A stretch of 64,000 bases of DNA, taken from Elusimicrobiales bacterium. Lineage in GTDB: Bacteria > Elusimicrobiota > Elusimicrobia > Elusimicrobiales > UBA9959. The translations under genes and the position numbers were made by a program. The stretch lies in contig JAQTZB010000002.1 of assembly GCA_028688015.1 (NCBI GenBank), positions 331,992 to 395,991 of the forward strand, written 5' to 3'. The notes under the pieces are model-generated. The model was not told the origin of the DNA and searched no databases. It saw only the letters and a list, made by a program, of their open reading frames with translations. This document shows positions 46,698-55,853 of the stretch, piece by piece (position 1 is the first letter of the stretch; every line of letters starts with the position of its first letter).

Positions 46698-49643
46698 ATG
46701 CCCACTTCCAAGAAACCAGGCGACTATGAGATAGAGTTCGGCGGCTTCGAAAAGCTGATGCCGCACAGGATAAAGAACGTCCTGCTGGTAGCCTCCCTTT
46801 ATGACTCCTTCCTGCTCGCGGACGACGACCGCCTCAACGAGGCGCTGTTCGGCGAGCTGCCCGAGGCCGGCCGCGGCACCCCGAAAATAACCAGGGTGCC
46901 CACCACGGCGCTGGCCCTGGAGAAAGTGAAGCGCGGCAACTACGACCTGGTGATCGCGATGATCCAGGTGGGCGAGACCGACATGGCGGATTTTTTTCGC
47001 GGCCTGAAGGCAGGACGGCCGGACCTGCCGGTGGTGCTGCTCTCCTTCAACGTGCAGGACATCAAGAACATCCCCGACTCCACCATGGCCCTGGCGGACG
47101 GCGTCTGCCTGTGGAGCGGCGACACCAAGATCTTCTCGGCCATCATCAACATCATAGAGGACGCCCGCAACTTCGACCAGGACTCCAAGGTGGGCGTGCA
47201 GGCCGTGCTGCTGGTGGAGGACAACATCAAGTTCTACTCCTCCTACCTGCCCATCATCTACACCGAGCTCCTCAAGCAGACGCAGGTGGTGATGGCCGAG
47301 GAACTGAACCCGGTGAAGAAGAGCCTGCGCCTGCGCGCGCGGCCGAAGATCCTGTTCTGCAGCACCTACGAGGAGGCCTGGGCCCTCTACGAGAAGTACA
47401 AGAGCAACCTGCTGGGCGTGATAACCGACATAGAATACCCGATGGGCGGCGCCTGCCATTCAGAAGCCGGCCTGGAGCTGGCGCGCCGCATCAAGGCCGA
47501 CAGCCCCGACATGCCGGTGCTCCTGCAGTCCTCCAACGCCAAGTACGCCCAGAACGCCGGGCAGCTAGAGGCCTCCTTCATGCACAAGGCCGCGCCTGAC
47601 CTGGCCAAGCAGCTGCGGGCCTTCATCCAGCGCTACTTCGGCTTCGGCGACTTCGTCTTCTCCGACACTCACGGCATGGAGATGGCCCGCGCCGCGGACC
47701 TGCACACCATGCTGAAGCTGCTGAAGGTGGTGCCGATCGACTCCATTATCTACCATGCGAGCCGCAACCACTTCTCCAAGTGGCTGCTCGCCCGCACCGA
47801 GTTCGAGATGGCCTACCATATCCGGCCAAAGAAGATCTCCGAGTTCGGCAACCCGGAAGAGCTGCGCAAATACCTCATCGAGACGATGCACCAGTTCATC
47901 TACAAGACGCAGCTGGGCACCGTGCTCAAGTTCGACCGCCGGCTGTTCGACGACTCCGCCCCTTTCAGCAAGATCGGCGCGGGCTCCATCGGCGGCAAGG
48001 CGCGGGGCCTGGCCTTCGTGGACTTCCTGCTCAGCAAGACCGACCTGGAGCACCGCTGGCCGGACGTGACGGTGACCGTCCCCAACACCGTGGTGATAGC
48101 CTCCGACGTGTTCGATTTCTTCATGGAGCAGAACGGCCTGGACGCCATGATGAACGAGAACCGCACCAACGACGAGAACGCCGCGCTGTTCGAGCGGGCC
48201 CGCCTGCCCGACTACGTGATGCGCGACCTGGCCGCCATCGTCGACAAGCTGGACGGCCCGCTGGCCGTGCGCTCGAGCTCGCTGCTGGAGGACTCCAAGA
48301 CCCAGCCTTTCGCCGGCGTCTACAAGACCTACATGCTCGCCAACAACCACCCCGACCCGGCCCGCCGCCTGGACGAGCTGGCGCGGGCGGTCAAGTTCAT
48401 CTACGCCTCGGTGTTCTCGCGCGAGGCCCGCGCCTACCGGCGCCTGAACCCGCTCGTCATCGACGAGGAGAAGATGGCCGTGATGATCCAGCGGGTGGTG
48501 GGGCACGACTACGGCGGCGGCCGCCACTACCCGGCCTTCGCCGGCGTGATGCAGTCCTACAACTATTACCCCGTGCCGCCGCTGGGCGCCGAGGACCCGA
48601 TAGCGCACATAGCGCTGGGCCTGGGCAAGACCATCGTGGAGGGCTACACCGCGCTGCGCTTCTCGCCGGCGCATCCGCAGAACCTGCACCAGTTCTCTAC
48701 GCTGCAGGACTTCCTGGCCAACTCGCAGAAGCAGTTCGTCGCGCTGAAGACCGGCCGCGAGGAAGCGCCGCTGCGCTACGAGGAGGAGCCCGCGCTCTTC
48801 ACCGCCGGGGTTGAAGAGGCCGAGGCCGACGGCTCGCTGCAGCTGGTGGGCTCGACCTACTCGGCGGAGAACGACCGCATCTACGACGGCATCTCCGAGC
48901 CCGGCCGCCGGCTGATCACCTTCGCCCCACTGCTCAAGAACGACGTGCTCCCGCTGGCCGAGATCCTGCGCGAGCTCTCCGAGATGGGCAAGGACGCGAT
49001 GGGCTGCAACATCGAGATGGAATTCGCCTGCGACTACGACCCGGCCACCGGCGCCGCCCTCTTCAACATCGTGCAGATGCGGCCCATGGTGTCGCGCAGC
49101 CCGGTCAAGAAGGTCTCGCTGAAGGACCTGAAGCCCGAGAGCCTGCTCTGCCTGAGCGCGCAGGCGCTCGGCAACGGCGCGGTCAGGGAGATCTCGGACC
49201 TGGTCTACGTCATCCCGGAGAAGTTCGACCCGCTCAAGACGCGCGAAATCGCCGAGGAGATCGGAGAGCTGAACGCCCGGCTGCGAGCCGAGGGCCGCTC
49301 CTACATAGTGCTGGGGCCGGGCCGCTGGGGCTCGAGCGACCCGGCGCTGGGCATCCCGGTGAAGTGGCACCACATCAACGGCTCGCGCATCATCATCGAG
49401 GCCGCCTACGGCGATTTCGTCGTGGACCCGTCCTACGGCACGCACTTCTTCCACAACGTGACCTCGCTGGGCATCGGCTACTTCACGATCCACGCCACCA
49501 CCCCGGACGCCTTCATCAACTGGGACAAGCTGCTGGCCGAGAAGCCGCTGGCGGAGCTGAAATACATCCGGCACCTGCGCTTCCCCGGGCCGCTGGACAT
49601 CCGCATAGACGGCTCCGAGGGCCGCGCCGCCGTGGCGATCTAG
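46698..49643 (+). CDS. Pseudo-receiver/PEP-synthase-like ATP-binding protein
   Basis: 981 residues. Two receiver-like domains at about 25-150 and 165-315 (VLLVEDNIKFYSSYL; SNLLGVITDIEYPMGG keeps an Asp). Then a PPDK/PEP-synthase-type nucleotide-binding region: IGAGSIGGKARGLAF (about 431), LAVRSSSLLEDSKTQPFAG (about 528) and ALGLGKTIVEG. The phospho-His and PEP-binding domains of true PEP synthase are not seen, but a conserved C-terminal domain (SYIVLGPGRWGSSDPALGIP) is. Known as a widespread uncharacterised 'PEP/pyruvate-binding domain' protein; likely an ATP-dependent phosphotransferase with regulatory input. No Shine-Dalgarno; short leader. Confidence 0.85.
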   Translation: MPTSKKPGDYEIEFGGFEKLMPHRIKNVLLVASLYDSFLLADDDRLNEALFGELPEAGRGTPKITRVPTTALALEKVKRGNYDLVIAMIQVGETDMADFFRGLKAGRPDLPVVLLSFNVQDIKNIPDSTMALADGVCLWSGDTKIFSAIINIIEDARNFDQDSKVGVQAVLLVEDNIKFYSSYLPIIYTELLKQTQVVMAEELNPVKKSLRLRARPKILFCSTYEEAWALYEKYKSNLLGVITDIEYPMGGACHSEAGLELARRIKADSPDMPVLLQSSNAKYAQNAGQLEASFMHKAAPDLAKQLRAFIQRYFGFGDFVFSDTHGMEMARAADLHTMLKLLKVVPIDSIIYHASRNHFSKWLLARTEFEMAYHIRPKKISEFGNPEELRKYLIETMHQFIYKTQLGTVLKFDRRLFDDSAPFSKIGAGSIGGKARGLAFVDFLLSKTDLEHRWPDVTVTVPNTVVIASDVFDFFMEQNGLDAMMNENRTNDENAALFERARLPDYVMRDLAAIVDKLDGPLAVRSSSLLEDSKTQPFAGVYKTYMLANNHPDPARRLDELARAVKFIYASVFSREARAYRRLNPLVIDEEKMAVMIQRVVGHDYGGGRHYPAFAGVMQSYNYYPVPPLGAEDPIAHIALGLGKTIVEGYTALRFSPAHPQNLHQFSTLQDFLANSQKQFVALKTGREEAPLRYEEEPALFTAGVEEAEADGSLQLVGSTYSAENDRIYDGISEPGRRLITFAPLLKNDVLPLAEILRELSEMGKDAMGCNIEMEFACDYDPATGAALFNIVQMRPMVSRSPVKKVSLKDLKPESLLCLSAQALGNGAVREISDLVYVIPEKFDPLKTREIAEEIGELNARLRAEGRSYIVLGPGRWGSSDPALGIPVKWHHINGSRIIIEAAYGDFVVDPSYGTHFFHNVTSLGIGYFTIHATTPDAFINWDKLLAEKPLAELKYIRHLRFPGPLDIRIDGSEGRAAVAI

Positions 49644-49661
49644 GCCTGCCGCGAAAAACAA

Positions 49662-49691
49662 AGAGCCGCCCACGAGGGCGGCTCTTTTTTT
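49662..49691 (+). terminator. Intrinsic terminator
   Basis: A 10-bp perfect stem (49662-49671 with 49676-49685, 4-nt loop) followed by a T run to 49691, 18 nt after the stop of the 981-residue protein gene. Confidence 0.92.
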
Positions 49692-49705
49692 GCAGGCGGC
49701 GCGCG

Positions 49706-50386
49706 CTATTTTTTAGGCGCTGCCCCGTTCTTCTCGCCGCTGATGTATTCCAGGCCTTCGCCAGCCTGCTTCAGCACGGGCAGACCGGAGTTCCAGATAC
49801 CCAGGGACAGCACATCCTTCACGAAGATCTTGCGGTTGGCGTCGCCCATCTTCTCCCATTCCGGCGAAGCGTCCTTCAGCGAGCTGCGAAGCAGGAAATC
49901 CCGCAGCCCGTCGTCGAAATTACGCTTCAGGTCGTCTACCAGCGGCGAGACCGAGAGGCGCAGCCGCTTGCGGTACTCGGGCGTGGCGCGCGTCACTACC
50001 GCGCTGTCCGCGCCGGCGCCGGGGCCGGCGGCCGCCGCCGCGGAGCCGTTCTTTTTCTCTTTGGCGATTATCAACCGCCAGGGATTGGTCTTGAAGCCGT
50101 AATATTCCACGCGCGTGTTCTCGGTTATATCCCAGTTCGAAACGGCTTTGATGCCGGAATACAGGAAACCGAGGCTGGGCCTGACGGAAGCCAGGTCGGA
50201 GAAGTCCCAGCGGATGGCGTAATCGAGGCCCACCCTGGAACGGTAGGAGTCCTTGGAGATGGTCAGCATCAGCGGGCTCTGCACCCGCGCCGGAGCGGCG
50301 GTGGACGCCTCTGGTTCCTGCGCCCCCAGCGGGGGCAGGAGCGCCAGGCACAGCGCCAGACAGGTCGGCAGCGGCTTGGGGGACAT
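49706..50386 (-). CDS. Secreted protein of unknown function
   Basis: 226 residues with a signal peptide (about 1-22, ending LGAQE). A beta-rich central region (LMLTISKDSYRSRVGLDYAI and VEYYGFKTNPWRLIIAKEKK) and an Ala/Gly-rich linker precede a helical C-terminus. It may be an outer-membrane or periplasmic protein. No family recognised. 10 nt after the lipoprotein gene, so probably one operon. Confidence 0.75.
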   Translation of the reverse strand: MSPKPLPTCLALCLALLPPLGAQEPEASTAAPARVQSPLMLTISKDSYRSRVGLDYAIRWDFSDLASVRPSLGFLYSGIKAVSNWDITENTRVEYYGFKTNPWRLIIAKEKKNGSAAAAAGPGAGADSAVVTRATPEYRKRLRLSVSPLVDDLKRNFDDGLRDFLLRSSLKDASPEWEKMGDANRKIFVKDVLSLGIWNSGLPVLKQAGEGLEYISGEKNGAAPKK

Positions 50387-50396
50387 GGCGGCGGTG

Positions 50397-51629
50397 CTAA
50401 AAGCCTTCCTTGGTATAGCGCTCCAGCAGTTCCCGGGCCAGGCGGCCTTCAGGATTGAGCTTCAAAGCCTCGTCGAGAGCGCCCTTGAAGTCGGCCTCCA
50501 GTTTGGCGGCGTTCTTGAGCCGGGCGCCTTCGGTGGCGCGCAGCGCGGCCAGCCCCGCGGCCTTCAGCGCCCAGGCCTCGCCGAGGAAGCGCTGCGGCTT
50601 AATGAAAGGGATCTGATTGCCATACCCCTCCTCGGGCTGCTGCAGGACGGCAGTGACTCCGGCGAGGGATTTGTAGAGCAGCTGGGAGGCCGCCCTGGTA
50701 TTGCCCCCCACGGCGGCCAGCGCGGCGCCCTCCTGGAAATCGGTCTCGGCCAGCTGGCGGCGCGCGTCCAGCAGCACCGGGTAATGGTTCAGCGCGCCCT
50801 GGTAGAAGGCGCGGGCCTGCGCGTACTCTTTCTTCACCAGCGCGACGTTGCCCTGCACCGTCAGTTCCACGGCCTTGCGGAAAGCCGGGTTGGCGGCGGC
50901 CCTCTGGTTGAAGGTGTTTATGGCCGCGTAGACGCGGATATCGCCCATAGCGTCGGACATCGCCACCTCGGCTGCGGACGCGAGCCCGGCCGGCGCGGCT
51001 TTTTTTGCGTCCAGGTCGCCGAGGGCCAGCCTTTCAAGCCCTCCTTTGAGCTCCAGAGCTTTAGCCGCGGCTGCGCCGTAAGCGGAGGCCTTCTCGAAAA
51101 GGATCTCCGGGGACTTGTTCATCGCCAGGTAAGCTTCGGACTCCAGCCACGGCAGGGCGGAGGCCCGCGCGTAGAGGCCTGCCAGCAGCGCGCAGTATTT
51201 CACTCCGTGCCCGGAGGACGCCGCCAGCTCTGCCGCCTGCGCCGCCATGGCCGCCAGGCCGCCGGTGTCGCCGCGCGCGGCGAAGAAACCTGTCAGCGCC
51301 TCGCGGGCGGCCCAGTTCTGCGGGTTGCCGGCCAGCGCCTTCTTCAGCGCGGCGGCTTCCAGCTCCTGAGCGCCCGGAAAGCCGCCCTTGGAGGCGGCGT
51401 CGGAGAGGCGGGCCAGCAGGTCCACCGCCTGCGGCGAGCCCGGCGAGTAGTCCAGCGCTTTTTCGATATTGGCGAAGGCGGCCTTCACTTCGGCCTCGGC
51501 AGGGGCCTGCAGCTCGGCGGTCTTGCGCGCCTTGCCCAGGTAGAAATCCGCGGCCTTCTCCTTGAAGAAGCCGCAGCCGGACAGCAGCAGCGCGCACAGG
51601 GCCAGGGCCGCAAGCCGTGAAGGTTTCAT
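50397..51629 (-). CDS. Lipoprotein with TPR-like helical repeats
   Basis: 410 residues with a lipoprotein signal and lipobox LLLSGC (Cys19). The mature part is Ala-rich helix pairs that look like degenerate TPRs (YAQARAFYQGALNHYPVLLD; LEADFKGALDEALKLNPEG). Likely a scaffold at the inner face of the outer membrane. ATG overlaps the stop of the flavin reductase gene (4 nt). Confidence 0.8.
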   Translation of the reverse strand: MKPSRLAALALCALLLSGCGFFKEKAADFYLGKARKTAELQAPAEAEVKAAFANIEKALDYSPGSPQAVDLLARLSDAASKGGFPGAQELEAAALKKALAGNPQNWAAREALTGFFAARGDTGGLAAMAAQAAELAASSGHGVKYCALLAGLYARASALPWLESEAYLAMNKSPEILFEKASAYGAAAAKALELKGGLERLALGDLDAKKAAPAGLASAAEVAMSDAMGDIRVYAAINTFNQRAAANPAFRKAVELTVQGNVALVKKEYAQARAFYQGALNHYPVLLDARRQLAETDFQEGAALAAVGGNTRAASQLLYKSLAGVTAVLQQPEEGYGNQIPFIKPQRFLGEAWALKAAGLAALRATEGARLKNAAKLEADFKGALDEALKLNPEGRLARELLERYTKEGF

Positions 51630-52129
51630 TTAAGATGCTCCGCCTTGAGTATTTTCCCGAAGTAAACGGTGTGAGGGGTTTCGGAGCCGGGATAATATTT
51701 AGCCAGCGCAGCCGGTGCGACCTGTTCCCGCTTCAGCCCGGCCGCGCCGCCCAGCGCGCAATGATACACCAGTTCGCAGCCGTCTATATATTTGAGGCCC
51801 GGCGCGGCGCCGTCCTTCAGCGCCAGCCCGCAGGCGCGGACCTTGTCGTACTCGCGGCCCGACTTGGAGCCGCAGAAGGCCAGTTCCTTCTTCATTTCGC
51901 CCCGCCTCGGCACGCAGACGGTAAAGCCCTTTGCCGTCTCCAGCAGCTCGTGGGTGTGGCGCGACGGCCGCACCAGCACGGTCAGCGCCGGCTCGCTCCA
52001 GACCACTCCCAGCTGCGCCCAGCCGATGGTCATGGCGTTCACGCGCCCCTTGCCGTCCTCGACCACGAGGAAGGCGCCGGGGCCCTCCAGCGCCTCACAT
52101 AATTCGTTAAAGCAATCATAATAATTCAT
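51626..52129 (-). CDS. Flavin reductase-like FMN-binding protein
   Basis: 167 residues of the flavin reductase-like/flavoredoxin fold: AMTIGWAQLGVVWSEPALTV, RPSRHTHELLETAKGFTVCV and a later FGKILKAEHL strand. It binds FMN and shuttles electrons or reduces flavins. A TATACT -10 lies just upstream on the minus strand (near 52161-52166) with a weak -35. First gene of a three-gene set with the lipoprotein and secreted protein. Confidence 0.88.
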   Translation of the reverse strand: MNYYDCFNELCEALEGPGAFLVVEDGKGRVNAMTIGWAQLGVVWSEPALTVLVRPSRHTHELLETAKGFTVCVPRRGEMKKELAFCGSKSGREYDKVRACGLALKDGAAPGLKYIDGCELVYHCALGGAAGLKREQVAPAALAKYYPGSETPHTVYFGKILKAEHLK

Positions 52130-52248
52130 ACATGCCCAGCGCTATCCGCTTTGCCTTTGTAGTATACAAAACTGCGGATTACCTTAGACCATCCTAAGAC
52201 CTGGGGGGAATGATGTATAGATGGAAAACACTTGCAAGTCAAAACCGA

Positions 52249-52929
52249 CTAATCAGTCTTCATAAGCGATATCTCTATCCGGCGGTTCTTTGCCCGCCCT
52301 TCCGCAGCGGAATTGTCCGCTACAGGACGATTTTCTCCATAGCCAATGCCAGCCAGCCTCTTTTTATCCATCCCCAAAGCTTCCAGATAGGTTATAACGC
52401 TATAAGTCCTTGCCATTGAGAGTTCCCAATTACTTTTGTATTTACCGTTCTTTATAGGGACATTGTCCGTATGCCCTTCAACAACCACATCATTGGGCAG
52501 TTTTATAAGTTCGTCCACTATCGGTTTCAGCACTTGTTTTGCCCGCTCCCTAAGGTCAGTTTTTCCGGAATCAAAAAGAACCCCTTCAGTAAGCACCAAC
52601 TTCAATTTCTTTTCTCCGGACTCTATCTGGATCAAATTGGATTCCACTGACTTCTTAATTTTCGCCTCTGTCGCCTCTTCTTGTTCTTTAGCTTTCGCGC
52701 GCTCCAGTTGCACGGTGGTCTTTTTCCCACCAAAGGCACGCTGTATGTTAGCCAACGATTCCTCGTACTTGCGGCTCTTGGTCCTATCACTGCGGGTGAT
52801 AGAAAAGGAGAATAACACAAGGAAGAATATCATTAGATAACTCATTAAATCCCCGTATGTCACCGCCCACAGGGCCCCCTTATTGAGGTTATTCTCGATC
52901 TCATCACGTCTTTGCCTGTATATTGCCAT
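52249..52929 (-). CDS. motB: MotB-like stator protein
   Basis: 226 residues. Short cytoplasmic tail, one membrane helix (about 20-42) with the proton/sodium-carrying Asp D27 in WAVTYGDLMSYLMIFF, a plug/linker helix region, then an OmpA-like peptidoglycan-binding domain (VLFDSGKTDLRERA; VVVEGHTDNVPI; RLAGIGYGENRPVA). With MotA it forms an ion-driven stator. It ends an operon with motA and a FliF-FliG fusion. Its AT content and that of its neighbours is higher than the window average. AAGGAATT precedes the ATG. Confidence 0.93.
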   Translation of the reverse strand: MAIYRQRRDEIENNLNKGALWAVTYGDLMSYLMIFFLVLFSFSITRSDRTKSRKYEESLANIQRAFGGKKTTVQLERAKAKEQEEATEAKIKKSVESNLIQIESGEKKLKLVLTEGVLFDSGKTDLRERAKQVLKPIVDELIKLPNDVVVEGHTDNVPIKNGKYKSNWELSMARTYSVITYLEALGMDKKRLAGIGYGENRPVADNSAAEGRAKNRRIEISLMKTD

Positions 52930-52935
52930 AATTCC

Positions 52936-54324
52936 TTATTTCTTAAATCCTTCGTCTCCCCCATTCGCTCCAGCGTTCCAGTTTTCAGTATGAAGCCTAT
53001 CCACCACAGACTCCATTTCTGCCCGCTTCGCGGCGATTATTTCACCAGTCTTCTCAAGTTCGGCGCATAACAATGGGAGCGTATCCAAGTTCTTTTGAAT
53101 AATAGGCCGTGAGACCCCTAACACGCCACCGAAATCCATTGATAGCAACTCTGAAAGCACCTTTCTGACTCCGTTCTTTAGGGCCAAAACGCTGCCCTCC
53201 AGTCTTGAAAGCTCATTAGCCGCAGAAGAAACCGCCGCCAATCCTGTGGCCGAAAGGGCAAGCGTTTCCCTGACCTTTTTAAAGTGACTAAAATTCTCTT
53301 CCCGCAACTGCGCGGCGGCGACAACGACACTTTCGCGCACGGTCTGGGCAATCCCATCCCTCAATGCCATTATCTCCCTCCGCTGCGGTTCGCCTACAAC
53401 ACTGATAGCAACTACCAGTTCTGCTATCTTTCCCGTCAAGACTGCTTGCGCGGAACTCAGAGAATCAATGTGGGCCAACACCTTACCCGACATAGCGTTA
53501 ACCGCTGCGCTGTTACCTTTAAGATTTGAGCCCGCTGCAGCAACGGCCTCCGAAACCGCCGCTAATATCTTCGCATTGATGACATCAATTGTCTCCTTGC
53601 TTATCCCGGGATTTCGCCCCTGCTTCACAACTTCAGAAGACAGAGAGTCCATCAACTCGAACAAGCCATCAATACGGGCAAAGAGTCTCTGTTCCCCGTC
53701 CGAACCGCCTGACAGATTTGATTGGGGAATTTTCAATAAAGCTTCAAATTTCGCTATTTTCGCGTCCAGCTTGTTCTCCACAGACTTGGAAATCGCGGCA
53801 CTGACCTCGTCAGTATTCAGTTGCTGACTCTCCGGGATTATTCGTTTTCCGGACACAAATGGCGGGGTCTTCATCATGCGCCGCTCCAGGCCATCTATAC
53901 GCGCACAAACCTCATCAAGCTTAGCCGCCACCTGCCTGTCACGTTCTGGATTTTGGCGCTGCTCTTCGGTATACTTCAGGAATTCCTCTATCCCATGGTA
54001 TAGTTTGTTTTGCCGGGCCTCCACCTCATTACTCAGCGACACCTTGTCCGGGGGCTTCTCCTGTAACTCACGGATACGTTTTTCTATTTCAGCCAGCTTC
54101 GCAGACAGCTCAGCGATGGCCGGCAGTTGTGCCTGCGGATTGTTCGCCATTCTTTTTTCTATTTCCACAAGAATATCGCGGGACATCACCTCGATCTTTT
54201 TTTCCAGCGCAGTTACGTGTTCCGCTAAAATAGCCGGCCGTTGCGGAGGAGCAGCGGGAGAAGGCTCCTGTTGAGGGAATACCACTGAAAAAAGCGAGTC
54301 TTTTTTATTCTTGGGTGAATCCAT
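52936..54324 (-). CDS. Long coiled-coil protein of the motor operon
   Basis: 462 residues with no signal peptide or membrane segment. N-terminal disordered Pro-rich part (FPQQEPSPAAPPQRP), then extended heptad regions (EHVTALEKKIEVMSRDILVE; LAEIEKRIRELQEK; later helices to about 440). No catalytic motif or family recognised. Between fliF-fliG (7-nt gap) and motB (6-nt gap), it probably is a cytoplasmic scaffold or a coupling part of the motor. GAGGCACAT precedes the ATG. Confidence 0.8.
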   Translation of the reverse strand: MDSPKNKKDSLFSVVFPQQEPSPAAPPQRPAILAEHVTALEKKIEVMSRDILVEIEKRMANNPQAQLPAIAELSAKLAEIEKRIRELQEKPPDKVSLSNEVEARQNKLYHGIEEFLKYTEEQRQNPERDRQVAAKLDEVCARIDGLERRMMKTPPFVSGKRIIPESQQLNTDEVSAAISKSVENKLDAKIAKFEALLKIPQSNLSGGSDGEQRLFARIDGLFELMDSLSSEVVKQGRNPGISKETIDVINAKILAAVSEAVAAAGSNLKGNSAAVNAMSGKVLAHIDSLSSAQAVLTGKIAELVVAISVVGEPQRREIMALRDGIAQTVRESVVVAAAQLREENFSHFKKVRETLALSATGLAAVSSAANELSRLEGSVLALKNGVRKVLSELLSMDFGGVLGVSRPIIQKNLDTLPLLCAELEKTGEIIAAKRAEMESVVDRLHTENWNAGANGGDEGFKK

Positions 54325-54331
54325 ATGTGCC

Positions 54332-55837
54332 TCACGCGGCTTCTTTCTCGTTCTCGATCATCGGCAGGTTCACAGAGGAAGGGTTCATAATTTTGCCTTC
54401 TTTTACAAAATCACCAGCAGCAGCCATCAAGCGAGCAAGCGTCCCCTCTATTTTCTCGCGGGGAGGGGCCCCGTAGTTCATGCTCTGCTCAATCATCTGC
54501 CAAGTCCTGTCAGCCATCTGCCCCTTCAATTGAGTCTTTACCCCGTCCGGCAGATCAAAGAGTGCGGCAGCCCACTCTTCCGGCTTTAACACCCCTGCTA
54601 GCAACGAAAATTCCCTTTCCGACAACTTGACCAAATCTTCAGGCAATAACATATGCTTACGGACTTCTGCGGCCAATTCCGGATTTTTTCTGCTTAATTC
54701 GGCCAGCAAGTCACGCCTTCCCCGCAAATCCACCCCATCTATCGCCTCCAAAGCCCCGGAAATCCCGCCCACAGCGCCACTTAGCCGTCGCTCCAACTCC
54801 TCTTTAAGCGTCGCGATCACTTCAGGTTCGACGAACCGTATCCTGGACAAGTGGATTATCACATCAGAGGCAAAAGCCGGTGACAATTTTTTCAGGAAGT
54901 CGTTTTTCACCTCGGGGGATAAATGCGCCACAACTAGCGCCACGTTCGCCGCATCCTCGTTCGACATCATACTCACAAGAAACGGCACCTGTTCAAGGCT
55001 TACCCCGATCAGGGTTCGCCCCTCTTTTTCTTCTTGAGCAGCCGAAGGTCCCGAAGTACTCGACCTCGACGCAGAACTCAACGATGCCGGTTGGCCGGAC
55101 ATACCTCCTCCCGGCTCTGCCCCTTTACCCATTTCCATAGTTATCTGGTGGCTTTGCTGTACTTTCGCCATGGCGCTCATTGCTCCGGCAAGTTTCAGGA
55201 ACCCCACAGCCACGACTACCATGGCGATAAATCCCATCAACGATATCAGGACGTATTTAGCGACCATGCTCAAAGCTTCCGGGGTATACCAAACTGTACG
55301 CCACATCGGAGCGAAGGGGGCTTTAATGACCATAAGCCTGTCCCCTCTTTTCATGTCGAGGAGTAGCATTTCCGAAACGACCTGCCGGACACTGTCAACA
55401 GCGGTATCGGGCAAGTTGCGATTCAGAATAATGCTTACCGCCATCTTTTTGACAAAAGCGGATGGGGACAGCATCTGCCTGTTATATGCCTTATTTTCCC
55501 CCCCTCCGGCCCCATATGCAGGGAAACCGGGCATAAGATAGTCACCTGATTGAGCGTCTCCGCCGGCGCTTTGCCATTTGAAGCCGCTTCCTTTAGCCGG
55601 ATTGCCCGCCGAACTAACCTCCAGTTTCTCTGTGCGGCTAAAATCCATCGTCGCTTCCACCACCACCTTGGCTTGATTAGGGCCAAGTAGCCGTATGAGG
55701 ACTTCGTCAACTTTCTGCTCAAGAGCGCGTTCATATTTTGCTTTCTCCTCAAACGGGAGTGCCTGAGAAAAAGCGTATTGCCAAGAAGAAAGCAGAGAGA
55801 CGAGAACCCACACAAAACTCAAGAAAGATTTGGTCAT
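54332..55837 (-). CDS. FliF (RBM3-TM)-FliG fusion protein
   Basis: 501 residues. Signal/membrane start (about 1-25), then a FliF RBM3-like part (about 35-175): ERALEQKVDEVLIRLLGPNQ, MAVSIILNRNLPD and KRGDRLMVIKAPF align with the end of the FliF periplasmic region. One membrane helix (about 193-216) and a Ser/Gly linker follow. Residues about 278-400 match the FliG middle domain (ALVVAHLSPEVKNDFLKKL, VIIHLSRIRFVEPEVIATL, NPELAAEVRKHMLLPEDLVK) and about 400-485 the FliG C-terminal torque domain (LSEREFSLLAGVLKPEEWAA). RBM1, RBM2 and FliG-N are absent. Predicted to be membrane-anchored rotor and torque ring in a single chain. Confidence 0.87.
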   Translation of the reverse strand: MTKSFLSFVWVLVSLLSSWQYAFSQALPFEEKAKYERALEQKVDEVLIRLLGPNQAKVVVEATMDFSRTEKLEVSSAGNPAKGSGFKWQSAGGDAQSGDYLMPGFPAYGAGGGENKAYNRQMLSPSAFVKKMAVSIILNRNLPDTAVDSVRQVVSEMLLLDMKRGDRLMVIKAPFAPMWRTVWYTPEALSMVAKYVLISLMGFIAMVVVAVGFLKLAGAMSAMAKVQQSHQITMEMGKGAEPGGGMSGQPASLSSASRSSTSGPSAAQEEKEGRTLIGVSLEQVPFLVSMMSNEDAANVALVVAHLSPEVKNDFLKKLSPAFASDVIIHLSRIRFVEPEVIATLKEELERRLSGAVGGISGALEAIDGVDLRGRRDLLAELSRKNPELAAEVRKHMLLPEDLVKLSEREFSLLAGVLKPEEWAAALFDLPDGVKTQLKGQMADRTWQMIEQSMNYGAPPREKIEGTLARLMAAAGDFVKEGKIMNPSSVNLPMIENEKEAA

Positions 55838-55853
55838 AGTCCTTAATTTATCG

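Noticed and set aside
46698..49643. True phosphoenolpyruvate synthase
   Set aside because: Only the nucleotide-binding signatures are present; the swivelling phospho-His and PEP-binding barrel are not seen.
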